Source: Paucibacter sp. DJ2R-2 (GTDB lineage: Bacteria; Pseudomonadota; Gammaproteobacteria; Burkholderiales; Burkholderiaceae_C). Taken from it: a stretch of DNA of 64,000 nt. Numbering within the stretch: the stretch's first letter is position 1; the number at the start of each line of letters is the position of its first letter. The stretch lies in contig NZ_JAJIRT010000010.1 of NCBI RefSeq assembly GCF_025717675.1, positions 62,001 to 126,000 of the forward strand. The letters are read 5' to 3'. Position numbers and translations under genes: made by a program. Positions 52,656-63,228 of the stretch are shown here, in pieces. The notes under the pieces were generated by a model, which ran no database searches, was not told the origin of the DNA, and saw nothing but the letters and a program-made list of their open reading frames with translations.

Positions 52656-53597
52656 ATGGCAACACAGCCGCAAGCCGCAGCTGAAGGCGCCGGCGATGTG
52701 ATCGCAGCGCGCATGCGCGCGCTGATGGTGCGCGCACCGATGGCGGTGGGCTTCGTCAAGAACGCTCAGTTCGAGGTGGTCAGCGAACAGTTCAATCACC
52801 TCTTTGGTCACGGCGACGACACCGATCTGGGTGGCCAAAGCACCCGCAGCGTGCAGGTGTCCGACCCGTCCCATCAATCCCTGCTCGAGCGCAGCCACGC
52901 GGCTTTTGTTAGTGGCAAGCCGCTTGATGACGAGGTCGAGTTCGTGCGCCGCGATGGCAGCCGCTTCTGGGGCCGGTTGCAGGCCACGCCAGTTCATTGG
53001 GACCAGCCGGGCGGCGAAGCGCTCTGGATCGTCGACGACGTCACCGTTGCGCGCCAGCAGCGCATGCAGCCGACCTGGACGGCCAAGCACGATGTCTTGA
53101 CCGAGCTGGCCAACCGCCGCGAGTTCGAACGCCGCCTGGCCGAGCATGTGGGCAGCCGTCGCCACGAGCCGGTCTCGGTCTTGTGGATCGATGTCGACAA
53201 ATTCGGTGAAATCGTGGCCGGCATGGGCGCCGAGGTGGGGGACCATTTCCTCTACGGCCTGGGTCAGTTGCTGATCACCAAGGTGCGCGCCTCCGACCTG
53301 GTCGCCCGCCTGGAAGACGATCATTTCGCCGTGCTGCTGCCGAATTGCGACCAGCACTACGCCGAGATCGTGGCCGAGAAGATGCGCTCCGGCATCGCCG
53401 CTTACCGCCTGCGCTGGGGCCTGCACCGCACCCGCGTCAAGGCCTGCTTGGGCGTGGTGCAGTTGCAGACCTCGCTGGAGTCGGTCGATGCCGTGCTGGG
53501 CGCTGCCGCTCTGGCCTGCACCGAGGCCAAGGCTTCCGGGGGCGACAGCGTGCGGGTCTTCATTTCGGCCGGCGCTTTCGAGGAATTGGCCGGCTGA
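52656..53597 (+). CDS. PAS-GGDEF protein with degenerate active site
   Basis: A 313-residue soluble protein. N-terminal PAS domain (about 20-130: APMAVGFVKNAQFEVVSEQF, RRDGSRFWGRLQ), then a GGDEF-type domain (about 145-310: DVLTELANRREFERRL, VLWIDVDKFGEI). The active-site motif reads E220-D-D-H-F224 in place of GGDEF, so cyclase activity is very unlikely. The RxxD inhibitory site (R211-A-S-D214) is kept exactly five residues upstream, suggesting cyclic di-GMP binding instead. An AAGGAG site fits the ATG at 52656; the ATG at 52650 would have no spacing. A terminator follows. The next gene has a flagellar promoter, so a motility link is possible. Confidence 0.88.
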   Translation: MATQPQAAAEGAGDVIAARMRALMVRAPMAVGFVKNAQFEVVSEQFNHLFGHGDDTDLGGQSTRSVQVSDPSHQSLLERSHAAFVSGKPLDDEVEFVRRDGSRFWGRLQATPVHWDQPGGEALWIVDDVTVARQQRMQPTWTAKHDVLTELANRREFERRLAEHVGSRRHEPVSVLWIDVDKFGEIVAGMGAEVGDHFLYGLGQLLITKVRASDLVARLEDDHFAVLLPNCDQHYAEIVAEKMRSGIAAYRLRWGLHRTRVKACLGVVQLQTSLESVDAVLGAAALACTEAKASGGDSVRVFISAGAFEELAG

Positions 53598-53622
53598 GCT
53601 CAGACCGCCGCTCCGAAACACA

Positions 53623-53652
53623 GCCCGCCGCTCATGCCGGCGGGCTTTTTTG
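53623..53652 (+). terminator. intrinsic terminator after the PAS-GGDEF gene
   Basis: AGCCCGCCG (53623-53631) pairs with CGGCGGGCT (53639-53647) around a seven-base loop, followed by a T6 run. Confidence 0.9.
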
Positions 53653-53715
53653 TGCCCAGCGTTTCAAGCCGCCGAGCCTGGCGTGAGGAAATAGCCGGAA
53701 AAACGCATTCTTTTC

Positions 53716-53742
53716 TAAAGTTCGGCGCGCAGCGGCCGATTC
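53716..53742 (+). promoter_or_regulatory. sigma-28 (FliA) flagellar promoter
   Basis: TAAAGTTC, exactly 11 bases, then GCCGATTC: close to the class III flagellar consensus TAAAGTTT-N11-GCCGATAA (13 of 16 bases). It points to the rod-like gene whose ATG is 48 bp downstream and is preceded by a terminator, so the gene has its own transcription unit. Confidence 0.8.
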
Positions 53743-53790
53743 ACTCGGGACAATCCTGGCCAACACCAGCAGTTTCGGAGTGTCGTCGCC

Positions 53791-54084
53791 ATGTCCATCG
53801 GTCTGTCCACCGCCCTGTCCGGCATTTCTGCCGCCAACGAGCGCCTGCGTGCCTCGGCGCAGAACACGGTCAGCAATGGCGCGGCCGATTTCCGGCGCCA
53901 GCAGCTGCAGGCCCAGCAGTCGGATCAAAGCAGCGCTCAGCTGCGTCAGGTGCCGGCCGCCGGCCAGTCCGCGGAAGCAGACCTCGCCACCCAGAAGTCT
54001 GCGACCTACGCCTTCGTGGCCAATCTGCGCGTCCTGCAGACCCAGCTGCGTGCCAGCGGCACCATGCTGGACATTCACGCCTGA
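53791..54084 (+). CDS. small flagellar rod/hook-like protein
   Basis: A 97-residue protein that looks like the two ends of a flagellar axial protein joined without the middle. The N-terminus SIGLSTALSGISAANERL with AQNTVSNGAADFRR resembles the rod-protein opening in which a helix is followed by an N-x-A-N motif. The C-terminus TQKSATYAFVANLRVLQTQL, ending in MLDIHA, resembles the closing helix of FlgB/FlgC/FlgG proteins. Both form heptad coiled coils in the axial structure. The upstream sigma-28 promoter supports a flagellar role. No flagellar cluster is in the window. It could be a small adaptor or a chaperone-like decoy; true function unknown. Confidence 0.72.
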   Translation: MSIGLSTALSGISAANERLRASAQNTVSNGAADFRRQQLQAQQSDQSSAQLRQVPAAGQSAEADLATQKSATYAFVANLRVLQTQLRASGTMLDIHA

Positions 54085-54093
54085 GGCCGGCCC

Positions 54094-56181
54094 TCAGCGC
54101 AAGGGCAGGCGCAGTGTGACCCGGGTGCCTTGCCCGGCTGTGCTTTCGATGTGGATTTGACCCAGCATCAGCTCCTCCACCACCGTCCGCACCACGCTCA
54201 GGCCCAAGCCGGCGCCTTCGCTGCCCAGCCGGCCGCTGAAGAAGGGGTCAAAAACCCGCGGTAGCGCTTCAGACGGGATACCGCAGCCATTGTCCTGAAT
54301 CGACAGGCGCAGGCTGCCGTCCTCTGCGTCCCCTGCCTGCAGTTCGATGTCGAGCTGACCGTCCGTACAAGCCTTGAGCCCATGGTGGATGGCGTTGTCC
54401 AGCAGCTCTTGCACCACGTTGTGCAGCGATTGCATCGGTCCGAACATGGCCAGCTGGGCGGGCATTTGGGCCTTGATGACGATGCCCGCCGCACTGCAGC
54501 GCCCTTGGTAGTGATCGATCAAGCGGCGCAGCAAGGCGCTGACATCAAAGTCCTGGGCCATTTCCTGCTCGCTGTCGCGCGACAAGGCTTTCAGGCGCTG
54601 GATCAGGAGGCTGGCACTCTCCAGCGAGCGGTCGACCAGGGAAGAACACTGCTGCAGCGAGCTGGCGGTTTCGCTCAGGGCCTGGCGGCGCAGCGGTCCG
54701 TTCTGCAGCCACTGCTCCAGCTCCACGGCCCGGTCCCGGATCACCGAGGCGCCCATGCGCGCATTGCCCAGCGGCGTGTTCAGCTCATGCGCCATGCCGA
54801 CCACCATGCGGCCCAGGGCCAGCTGCTTTTCCTGTTGCATGACGGTGCGCAGGGCTTGCTCCAAGGAGGCCGTGCGGGCCAATACCCGCGCTTCCAGCTC
54901 CTCATTGGCCTGCTGCAGGGCAGCTTCGGCCGCGCGCCGGATGCTGGCTTCGGCCTGCAGGCGGCTCAGGGTCTGTTGCAGCTCGGCATTGCGGGCCGCC
55001 AGCGACTGCTCCAGCTGGCCGCCATGGCGGGCCAGTTGCTCGTTTTCCAGGCGCACGCGTTGCAGCAGGAAGACATCGTCCACGGCGCGCGACAGGGTGG
55101 ACGTCACGGCCTGAAGGCGTTGGCGCTGAAAGCTCAGCAGGCGCTGGCTGCTGCGCAGGGCGGCAGCGCTGTCACCGGCCGCCTCGCCGAAGCGAACGAT
55201 GGCGCGCAGCAGGTACTCGTGCACAAAACGCATCTTGTCGCCGGCTGCCGCAAGCTCCTGCTCCAGGGCTAGCACCGGCTGCCAGTGCGCGGTGTCGGCG
55301 TGCTCGCGCCAGTCCAGCAAAACCTGGGTCAGGCGCATGGCGTGGCTGGCGCCGGCGATCTGGCGCCAGACGCTGTTCTCGCTCGAACCCTCCAGCCGTG
55401 TCAGATATTGCCGGCAGGATGTCGTACTGCCTGCGAGCACATCGATGTAGGCCAGATTGAGCAGTGAGAGCATGGCGTCTTCCTGCAGACCCGTACTCTC
55501 TGCCAGTTGCAATGCATCGGTGTGAAGACTGTGGCAGCGCAGCCAGAGCGGGTGGCCAGGTGGTGCCAGCTGCTCATCCGCGAGGTAAAAGCAGGCCGTG
55601 GCGCAGTAATTGAGGATGCGGTGCACGGTGCCCGGCTGCAACTGCTCGCGCCGAGCCAACAAGGCTTCGCTGGCCTGCAGCAGGTCTTCGTACAAGCCTG
55701 CCTGAGCCAGTATGCGGCCGCGCATGGCCAGCAACTGCTCGGACAAAGCCAGGGCCTGCGCGCCCTGGCAGAGCTGTTGAGCCCGCTCCAGGCTGGACAG
55801 GGCCGCATGGTGCAGGCGCAGCCGGGTCTGCAGCTCGGCCAGGGTGAGCAGGGCCAGCGCTTCGACGATGGGGTCGTCCACCAGAGCGGCCGCCTGCTGG
55901 CTCAGCTCATAGGCCGTTTGCAACTGCGCGACATCGCCTTGGCTCGCGTCTGCTTGCAGGCGCAAGCCCAATTGCAAGGCTTGGGCCAGCAGACGGTCGG
56001 CGGTGTTGTTCAAGCGGCCTTGCAGCTGCTCCAGCAAGGGCGCAGCGTGCGCGAGATCCATCTGGCTCATCCACTGCTGGGCCTGCAGCAGCTGGGTTCG
56101 CACGACTTGGGCCTTGGCGTCATCTTTGCCGGTCGGGTCCGACGGTACAGGCAGGGGGGCAGGTCTTGACTGAGGGTGCAC
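54094..56181 (-). CDS. soluble sensor histidine kinase with TPR-like N-terminus
   Basis: A 695-residue kinase without signal peptide or membrane helices. Residues about 25-350 are a helical repeat region resembling TPRs (for instance AALSSLERAQQLCQGAQAL), about 375-450 a coiled coil rich in Gln and Glu, then a HisKA domain with H465 in GMAHELNTPLGNA and a HATPase_c domain with ELLDNAIHHG, IQDNGCGIP and GAGLGLSVV. No receiver domain or adjacent response regulator is present, so the partner lies elsewhere. The start is GTG at 56181 with a CGGAG site. It converges on the rod-like flagellar gene, 9 bp apart. Signal unknown. Confidence 0.88.
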   Translation of the reverse strand: MHPQSRPAPLPVPSDPTGKDDAKAQVVRTQLLQAQQWMSQMDLAHAAPLLEQLQGRLNNTADRLLAQALQLGLRLQADASQGDVAQLQTAYELSQQAAALVDDPIVEALALLTLAELQTRLRLHHAALSSLERAQQLCQGAQALALSEQLLAMRGRILAQAGLYEDLLQASEALLARREQLQPGTVHRILNYCATACFYLADEQLAPPGHPLWLRCHSLHTDALQLAESTGLQEDAMLSLLNLAYIDVLAGSTTSCRQYLTRLEGSSENSVWRQIAGASHAMRLTQVLLDWREHADTAHWQPVLALEQELAAAGDKMRFVHEYLLRAIVRFGEAAGDSAAALRSSQRLLSFQRQRLQAVTSTLSRAVDDVFLLQRVRLENEQLARHGGQLEQSLAARNAELQQTLSRLQAEASIRRAAEAALQQANEELEARVLARTASLEQALRTVMQQEKQLALGRMVVGMAHELNTPLGNARMGASVIRDRAVELEQWLQNGPLRRQALSETASSLQQCSSLVDRSLESASLLIQRLKALSRDSEQEMAQDFDVSALLRRLIDHYQGRCSAAGIVIKAQMPAQLAMFGPMQSLHNVVQELLDNAIHHGLKACTDGQLDIELQAGDAEDGSLRLSIQDNGCGIPSEALPRVFDPFFSGRLGSEGAGLGLSVVRTVVEELMLGQIHIESTAGQGTRVTLRLPLR

Positions 56182-56313
56182 GTGCGCAAGCTCCGGTGTG
56201 GGTGCCGGCCGCTTCAGCCCGAAGCGGCTCCGCGACGGCTTGATTGTGATGCCGGCACTCGGCCTTTGTCAGCCCCGCATCCGTGCGGGCGCATGCCCGT
56301 GTGCATCACGGCA

Positions 56314-58296
56314 TCAAGGCTTCAAGCGGTACCAAGCCGAGCCGTCGGTCTCGCGGCTGATCAGCTCGATCGCGGCGCCCGAACCGTAGGGCAGCTGGGC
56401 CACACCGCCCTGGCCACTGCGGAACTTCAGCGCCACGCCGGGCACCGGGAGCACGCGCCAGGACGGCAGGGGCGCGGTGCCGGCTGGCAGGGCCTCGACC
56501 CGCCCCAGCTTGGCCAGATAGGCGGCCACGGCCTCGCGGTTTTCATCGGGGGCGTCGATCACGACCTTGCTGGCGTTCAAACCCGGAAAGCCGCCGCCAC
56601 CATGGGCACGGTAATGGTTTGTGATGACCAGGAACTGCGCTTGGGCATCGAGCGGCCTGCCGTGGTAGCGCAGGTCCTCGATGCGCCGGGCTTGGGCTTG
56701 CAGCAGTTGCCCTTCGGCGCTGTAGCGGGCCGGCTGGTTGACGTTGATCGCATAGCTCAGACCGGGCTGACCGTCGGCCAGGGGCGCGGCGTACAGACTG
56801 TCGAAGTTGTAGGCGCGGAAGTCATCGTCCAGCAGTTCTTGTTCGGCCGGGCCTTCGGGATCGATCCGGCGGAACTGGCCGGCCGACATCTCCAACCATT
56901 CGCGCAACTCGGCGCCGCTGAGCTTGAGCACCTTGATCTGGTTGGGGTAGAGGTAGAGGTCGGCCACATGCTTGGCGGCCAGGGGGCCGGCTGGGATGTC
57001 GGTGTAGAAGCTCCATCCTTGGCGGCCGCCGGCCTTGAAGGGCGCGGCTGCGGACACCAGCGGCAGGCCTTCAAACGCCGTGCCCTGGACCGCACGCTCC
57101 AGATAGGCCAGCTGGGCTCGGGCCACCAGCTCCACGGCGAGGCTGGGCTGCACTTGAGAGAAGTAGCTGTGGATGGCGAGCTCGCTGTGCGCCACCGGGG
57201 CCCGCATCGCCTTCAGGGTGTCGCCATGCTCACGCGCGATCACATGGGCGACCATGGGGTCGGCCGCCACCAGGGCACGACGGCTGGCGCGGTCGAAGAT
57301 GGGGCGCAGCTCGGCGTGGCTCTGGCTGAGCACCCAGCGTCGGCCCTGACGTTGCAGAGTCAGGTCCACCACGGCCAGGTGGTCGCCCCAGCGGCCGGGC
57401 ATGGCGGCCGGCACGCCATGGATGCGGCCCTGCACCAAGTCCACACCGGGGTAGCCGGCGAACTGTGCGCTGGGGAACTCGGCATGGGCATGGCCGAAAA
57501 GCAGGGCGTCGATGCCGGGAACGCGGGCCAGCTCGGCCACGGTGTTCTCGGCCAGTCGGCCTTGCTCCGTCTTCTCGAAACCCGAGTGGGCCAAGGCCAC
57601 GACCAGATCGGCGCCTTGCGCCCGCATTCGGGGCACCAGGGTGCGGGCGGTCTCGACGATGTCGCGCGCCTCGACCTGACCCTGCAGATGGCGGCGGTCC
57701 CATTGCATGATCTGCGGCGGCACAAAGCCGATCACGCCGATCTTCAGCGTCTGCATACGGCCGGCTTCGTCCTTGAATTGGCGCTTCAGCAGCACATAGG
57801 GGGTGAAAGCGTGGCGTGCTTGGCCTTGTGCGCCGCGCTCCATGACGTTGGCACTGACGTAGGGGAAACTGGCGCCGGCCAGGGCCTGGCGCAAAAAAGG
57901 CAGACCGTAGTTGAACTCGTGGTTGCCGACATTGGCGGCGTCCACGCGCAGCAGGTTCAACACCTTGTAGGCGGGGTGGGTCTCGCCCGCACGCAAAGGC
58001 TGAATGCGTGCGACCTGGTCACCAAGCGGGCTGCCCTGCAGCAGATCGCCGTTGTCAAACAGCAGATTGTTCGGAGCCTCTTCGCGGGCGCGCTGGATCA
58101 GCGGAATGGTCTTGGCCAGGCCGTAGTCTTCGGTTTCACGGTCCTGGTAGTAGTCGTAGTTCAGCAGATTCATGTGCAGATCGCTGGTCTGCAGCAATCG
58201 CAGCTTGAGCGTGGCTGGCGTGGCTTGCAGTGGGCCACTCCAGACGAGACCGAGGGCGAAGACGGAATGCAGGACGACGGAGGTGATGCGGCGCAT
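56314..58296 (-). CDS. cpdB: 2',3'-cyclic-nucleotide 2'-phosphodiesterase / 3'-nucleotidase
   Basis: Periplasmic metallophosphoesterase of 660 residues that turns 2',3'-cyclic and 3'-nucleotides into nucleosides. A signal peptide opens the protein (MRRITSVVLHSVFALGLVWS, cleavage near ATP-A). The catalytic domain has the dimetal motifs TSDLHMN, FDNGDLLQG, VGNHEFNYG, VALAHSG and FGHAHAE; the C-terminal 5'-nucleotidase substrate domain includes YLYPNQIKVLKLSGAELREW and NFDSLY. ATG at 58296 is chosen for the signal peptide. The nucleosides it releases in the periplasm are the natural cargo of the importer encoded 15 kb away. It is divergent from the bkd operon across 266 bp. Confidence 0.93.
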   Translation of the reverse strand: MRRITSVVLHSVFALGLVWSGPLQATPATLKLRLLQTSDLHMNLLNYDYYQDRETEDYGLAKTIPLIQRAREEAPNNLLFDNGDLLQGSPLGDQVARIQPLRAGETHPAYKVLNLLRVDAANVGNHEFNYGLPFLRQALAGASFPYVSANVMERGAQGQARHAFTPYVLLKRQFKDEAGRMQTLKIGVIGFVPPQIMQWDRRHLQGQVEARDIVETARTLVPRMRAQGADLVVALAHSGFEKTEQGRLAENTVAELARVPGIDALLFGHAHAEFPSAQFAGYPGVDLVQGRIHGVPAAMPGRWGDHLAVVDLTLQRQGRRWVLSQSHAELRPIFDRASRRALVAADPMVAHVIAREHGDTLKAMRAPVAHSELAIHSYFSQVQPSLAVELVARAQLAYLERAVQGTAFEGLPLVSAAAPFKAGGRQGWSFYTDIPAGPLAAKHVADLYLYPNQIKVLKLSGAELREWLEMSAGQFRRIDPEGPAEQELLDDDFRAYNFDSLYAAPLADGQPGLSYAINVNQPARYSAEGQLLQAQARRIEDLRYHGRPLDAQAQFLVITNHYRAHGGGGFPGLNASKVVIDAPDENREAVAAYLAKLGRVEALPAGTAPLPSWRVLPVPGVALKFRSGQGGVAQLPYGSGAAIELISRETDGSAWYRLKP

Positions 58297-58544
58297 GGGC
58301 TGGAGTGTGGTGCTGCAGGGCAATAGGGCAAGGGGATGGGGCAGGGCGCATGCTAGCCCCTCCGGACCGCGTTCCAGGGTTAGTTCTAGGGTTTACTGCC
58401 CAGGGCCGAGCCGGCAATCCGCTACGCTGGAGCCCGGAGCTGCTGCCTGAACGGTGCGGCTCTTGAGAGGAACCCGACCGGTGCCGCCACCCTTGGCACT
58501 GGTCGAGCTCCCGACCCTGTCGACAACAAAGCCTTGGCGCGTGA

Positions 58545-60979
<2,435 letters not shown>

Positions 60980-60981
60980 AG

Positions 60982-62337
60982 ATGATGAGCAGCGAACATG
61001 TGATCAAGATGCCGGACATTGGCGAAGGCATCGTCGAAGTGGAAGTGGTGGCCTGGCGCGTGCAGGCCGGTGATCAAGTCAGCGAAGACCAGATCCTGGC
61101 CGATGTGATGACCGACAAGGCCACGGTGGAAATCCCCTCGCCGGTGAAAGGCCGTGTGCTGGCGCTGGGTGGTGAGGTGGGCGAGTTGATGCGCGTGGGC
61201 TCGGCCCTGATCCGCATCGAGGTTGAGGGCGAGGCCGGCGCTTCAGCACCTGCGGCTTCTGCTGCAACTGCACCCGCACCGGCGCCGGCACCTGTTTCTG
61301 CCGCGGCGGCGCCGGCTCCCGTGCAAGCCCCGGCACCATCGCCGACTCCCATCGCGCAGCCTGCTGTGGCCGCCCATGCCCCGCAGGACCTGGGCCTGAG
61401 CCTGGCCGACAAGCCCATCGCCTCGCCCTCGCTGCGCCGCCGCGCTTGGGAGCTGGGTGTGGATCTGGCCCAGGTGGGCGGCACCGGCCTCGGCGGCCGC
61501 ATCATGCAGGCCGATCTGGATGCGTTTGTCGCCAGCCATGGCAGCCAGCTGCGTCCGCCTGCTGTTGCTGCGGCACCGGCTGCACCTGCTGCAGCGCCGA
61601 CCAGCGCGCCGCGCCTGCCCCGCTCAGGCTCACGCGGCGATGGCGTCGAGGCCATTCGCATCGTTGGCCTGCGCCGCAAGATCGCCGAGAAGATGCAGGA
61701 CGCGAAACGCCGCATCCCGCATTTCAGCTATGTCGAAGAGGTCGATGTCACCGAGCTGGAGGCGCTGCGCCTCAAGCTCAACATCCAGTACGGCGCCAGC
61801 CGCGGCAAGCTGACCCTCTTGCCCCTGCTGGCCCGGGCCATCGTGCGCACGCTGCCGGACTTCCCGCAGATCAATGCGCGCCTGGACGACGAGGCGGGCG
61901 TGATCAACCGTTTCGACGCGGTCCATCTGGGCGTGGCGGCGCAAACGCCGGCCGGGCTGATGGTGCCGGTGCTGCGCCATGCCGAGAGCCATGATTTGTG
62001 GAGCTGTGCCGCCGAGATTCGGCGTTTGGCCGAAGCCGCCCGCAGCGGCCGCGCCACCCGCGACGAGCTCAGCGGCTCCACCATCACCATCTCCAGCCTG
62101 GGCGCACTCGGCGGCATCGTCACCACCCCGGTGATCAACAGCCCCGAGGTCGCCATCGTCGGCGTCAACCGCATCGTCGAGCGGCCCATGATCCGCAACG
62201 GTCAGGTGGTGGCGCGGCAAATGATGAACCTGTCCTCTTCCTTCGACCACCGCGTGGTCGATGGTCAGGATGCGGCCGAGTTCATCCAGGCCCTGCGCGG
62301 CTTGATGGAATCGCCGGCCTTGCTCTTCATCGACTGA
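60982..62337 (+). CDS. bkdB: branched-chain 2-oxoacid dehydrogenase E2 (dihydrolipoyl acyltransferase)
   Basis: Core of the complex, 451 residues. One lipoyl domain (about 5-85) with lipoylated K46 in MTDKATVEIP, an Ala/Pro-rich linker (about 90-130), the E1/E3-binding domain (ASPSLRRRAWELGVDLAQV), a second linker, and the acyltransferase domain with SSSFDHRVVDGQDAAEF holding the catalytic His and Asp. ATG 60982 has a GGAG site eight bases upstream; ATG 60976, overlapping the previous stop as ATGA, is nearly as likely. No E3 gene (lpd) follows: the next genes are on the other strand. The last 11 bases overlap the DUF2269 gene. Confidence 0.95.
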   Translation: MMSSEHVIKMPDIGEGIVEVEVVAWRVQAGDQVSEDQILADVMTDKATVEIPSPVKGRVLALGGEVGELMRVGSALIRIEVEGEAGASAPAASAATAPAPAPAPVSAAAAPAPVQAPAPSPTPIAQPAVAAHAPQDLGLSLADKPIASPSLRRRAWELGVDLAQVGGTGLGGRIMQADLDAFVASHGSQLRPPAVAAAPAAPAAAPTSAPRLPRSGSRGDGVEAIRIVGLRRKIAEKMQDAKRRIPHFSYVEEVDVTELEALRLKLNIQYGASRGKLTLLPLLARAIVRTLPDFPQINARLDDEAGVINRFDAVHLGVAAQTPAGLMVPVLRHAESHDLWSCAAEIRRLAEAARSGRATRDELSGSTITISSLGALGGIVTTPVINSPEVAIVGVNRIVERPMIRNGQVVARQMMNLSSSFDHRVVDGQDAAEFIQALRGLMESPALLFID

Positions 62338-62839
62338 GCGGCAGGAGCAGGTTCGCCAAGCCCGCAGGCAAGTCGGGCTTGGCCACCATCAGGTAGAAGA
62401 TGATGGGCATGGCCACGAAGGCGGCGTAGCCCAGCCCTTCCCACCATCGGGCATACCGCCAGTAGCGTGCGGGCAGGGTTTGTTCGCTCTTCAGCGCTAC
62501 CTCGGCCATGTCGGACATGCGCAGCTGCAGCCAGACCACCGGCAGCCAGCAGGCCCCGGCAAACAGGTAGAGCGCCAGGCCCAGGGTCAGCCAGGGCGTG
62601 CCCAGCACCGGCCAGCCGGCCTGCTGGGCCAGCCACAGGCCGCTGAGCGGCTGGACGATCACCGCCGGCGTGGTGAACCAAAGGTCGGCCCGCTTGACCA
62701 GGCGGCAGACCACGACTTGCGCGGCCAGCGATCCACTGCGGTTGGCAAAGTAGAGATAGAAGGCCGAGCCGAAGCCGGTGCCGGCCAGCAGCACGCTGGA
62801 GACCACATGCATGGTCTTGATGAGCAGATAGGTGTTCAT
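62327..62839 (-). CDS. DUF2269 family membrane protein
   Basis: A 170-residue protein with four predicted membrane helices. It begins MNTYLLIKTMHVVSSVLLAG followed by TGFGSAFYLYFA, the usual opening of DUF2269, with the conserved His in the first helix and later FTTPAVIVQPLSGLWL and WWEGLGYAAFVAMPIIFYLM. Function unknown; the His residues recall haem- or quinone-linked membrane proteins but this is only suggestive. Its start overlaps the stop of the DoxX-like gene by four bases. The start at 62839 is set by family similarity. Confidence 0.85.
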   Translation of the reverse strand: MNTYLLIKTMHVVSSVLLAGTGFGSAFYLYFANRSGSLAAQVVVCRLVKRADLWFTTPAVIVQPLSGLWLAQQAGWPVLGTPWLTLGLALYLFAGACWLPVVWLQLRMSDMAEVALKSEQTLPARYWRYARWWEGLGYAAFVAMPIIFYLMVAKPDLPAGLANLLLPLSR

Positions 62840-63228
62840 GATGAGCTGCCGCCCTCGCGGGCATCGAGAAAGAGCAGATAGAGCAGGGCGGCGATGGGCA
62901 GGTTCTTGCTCAGTGGGCCCAAGGGGTGGAGCCAGAGCGAGGGCAGCAGCAGGCTGCCCAGCACGGTCATCACCAGCATGGCCAGGCCTGCCGCCAAATA
63001 AAGCCGCGGCGCATGCCAGCGCCAAAGCGCCGTACCGATCAGCAGGTCCAGGCCGGCGCCGCTGAGGATCAGGGTTTGGGCCAGCGCTGCATCCAGGCCG
63101 GCTGCGTGCAGCAGGGCCGCCGATTGGCCATACAGCTCCCAGAGGCTGACCACGCCGGTCCAGAGCCAGAGGCCGACCAGGCTGAGGCGCGCGGCGCGGC
63201 GTCCGGCGGGATGGAGTGTGTGGCTCAT
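62836..63228 (-). CDS. DoxX-like family membrane protein
   Basis: A 130-residue protein with four predicted helices. After a basic lead come LSLVGLWLWTGVVSLWELYG, DLLIGTALWRWHAPRLYLAA and SKNLPIAALLYLLFLDAREG, the pattern of the small DoxX-like proteins often found with NAD(P)-binding epimerase-like genes. Here it overlaps such a gene upstream and DUF2269 downstream, each by four bases (ATGA), forming a tightly coupled unit. The family role is unclear; some members are linked to oxidative stress or thiosulfate metabolism. Confidence 0.8.
   Translation of the reverse strand: MSHTLHPAGRRAARLSLVGLWLWTGVVSLWELYGQSAALLHAAGLDAALAQTLILSGAGLDLLIGTALWRWHAPRLYLAAGLAMLVMTVLGSLLLPSLWLHPLGPLSKNLPIAALLYLLFLDAREGGSSS

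Noticed and set aside
56176-58326. A 716-codon plus-strand open frame
   Set aside because: Antisense to cpdB, which carries all metal-binding motifs.
61240-61370. Repetitive GC-rich stretch
   Set aside because: It is the Ala/Pro linker of the E2 subunit, in frame.
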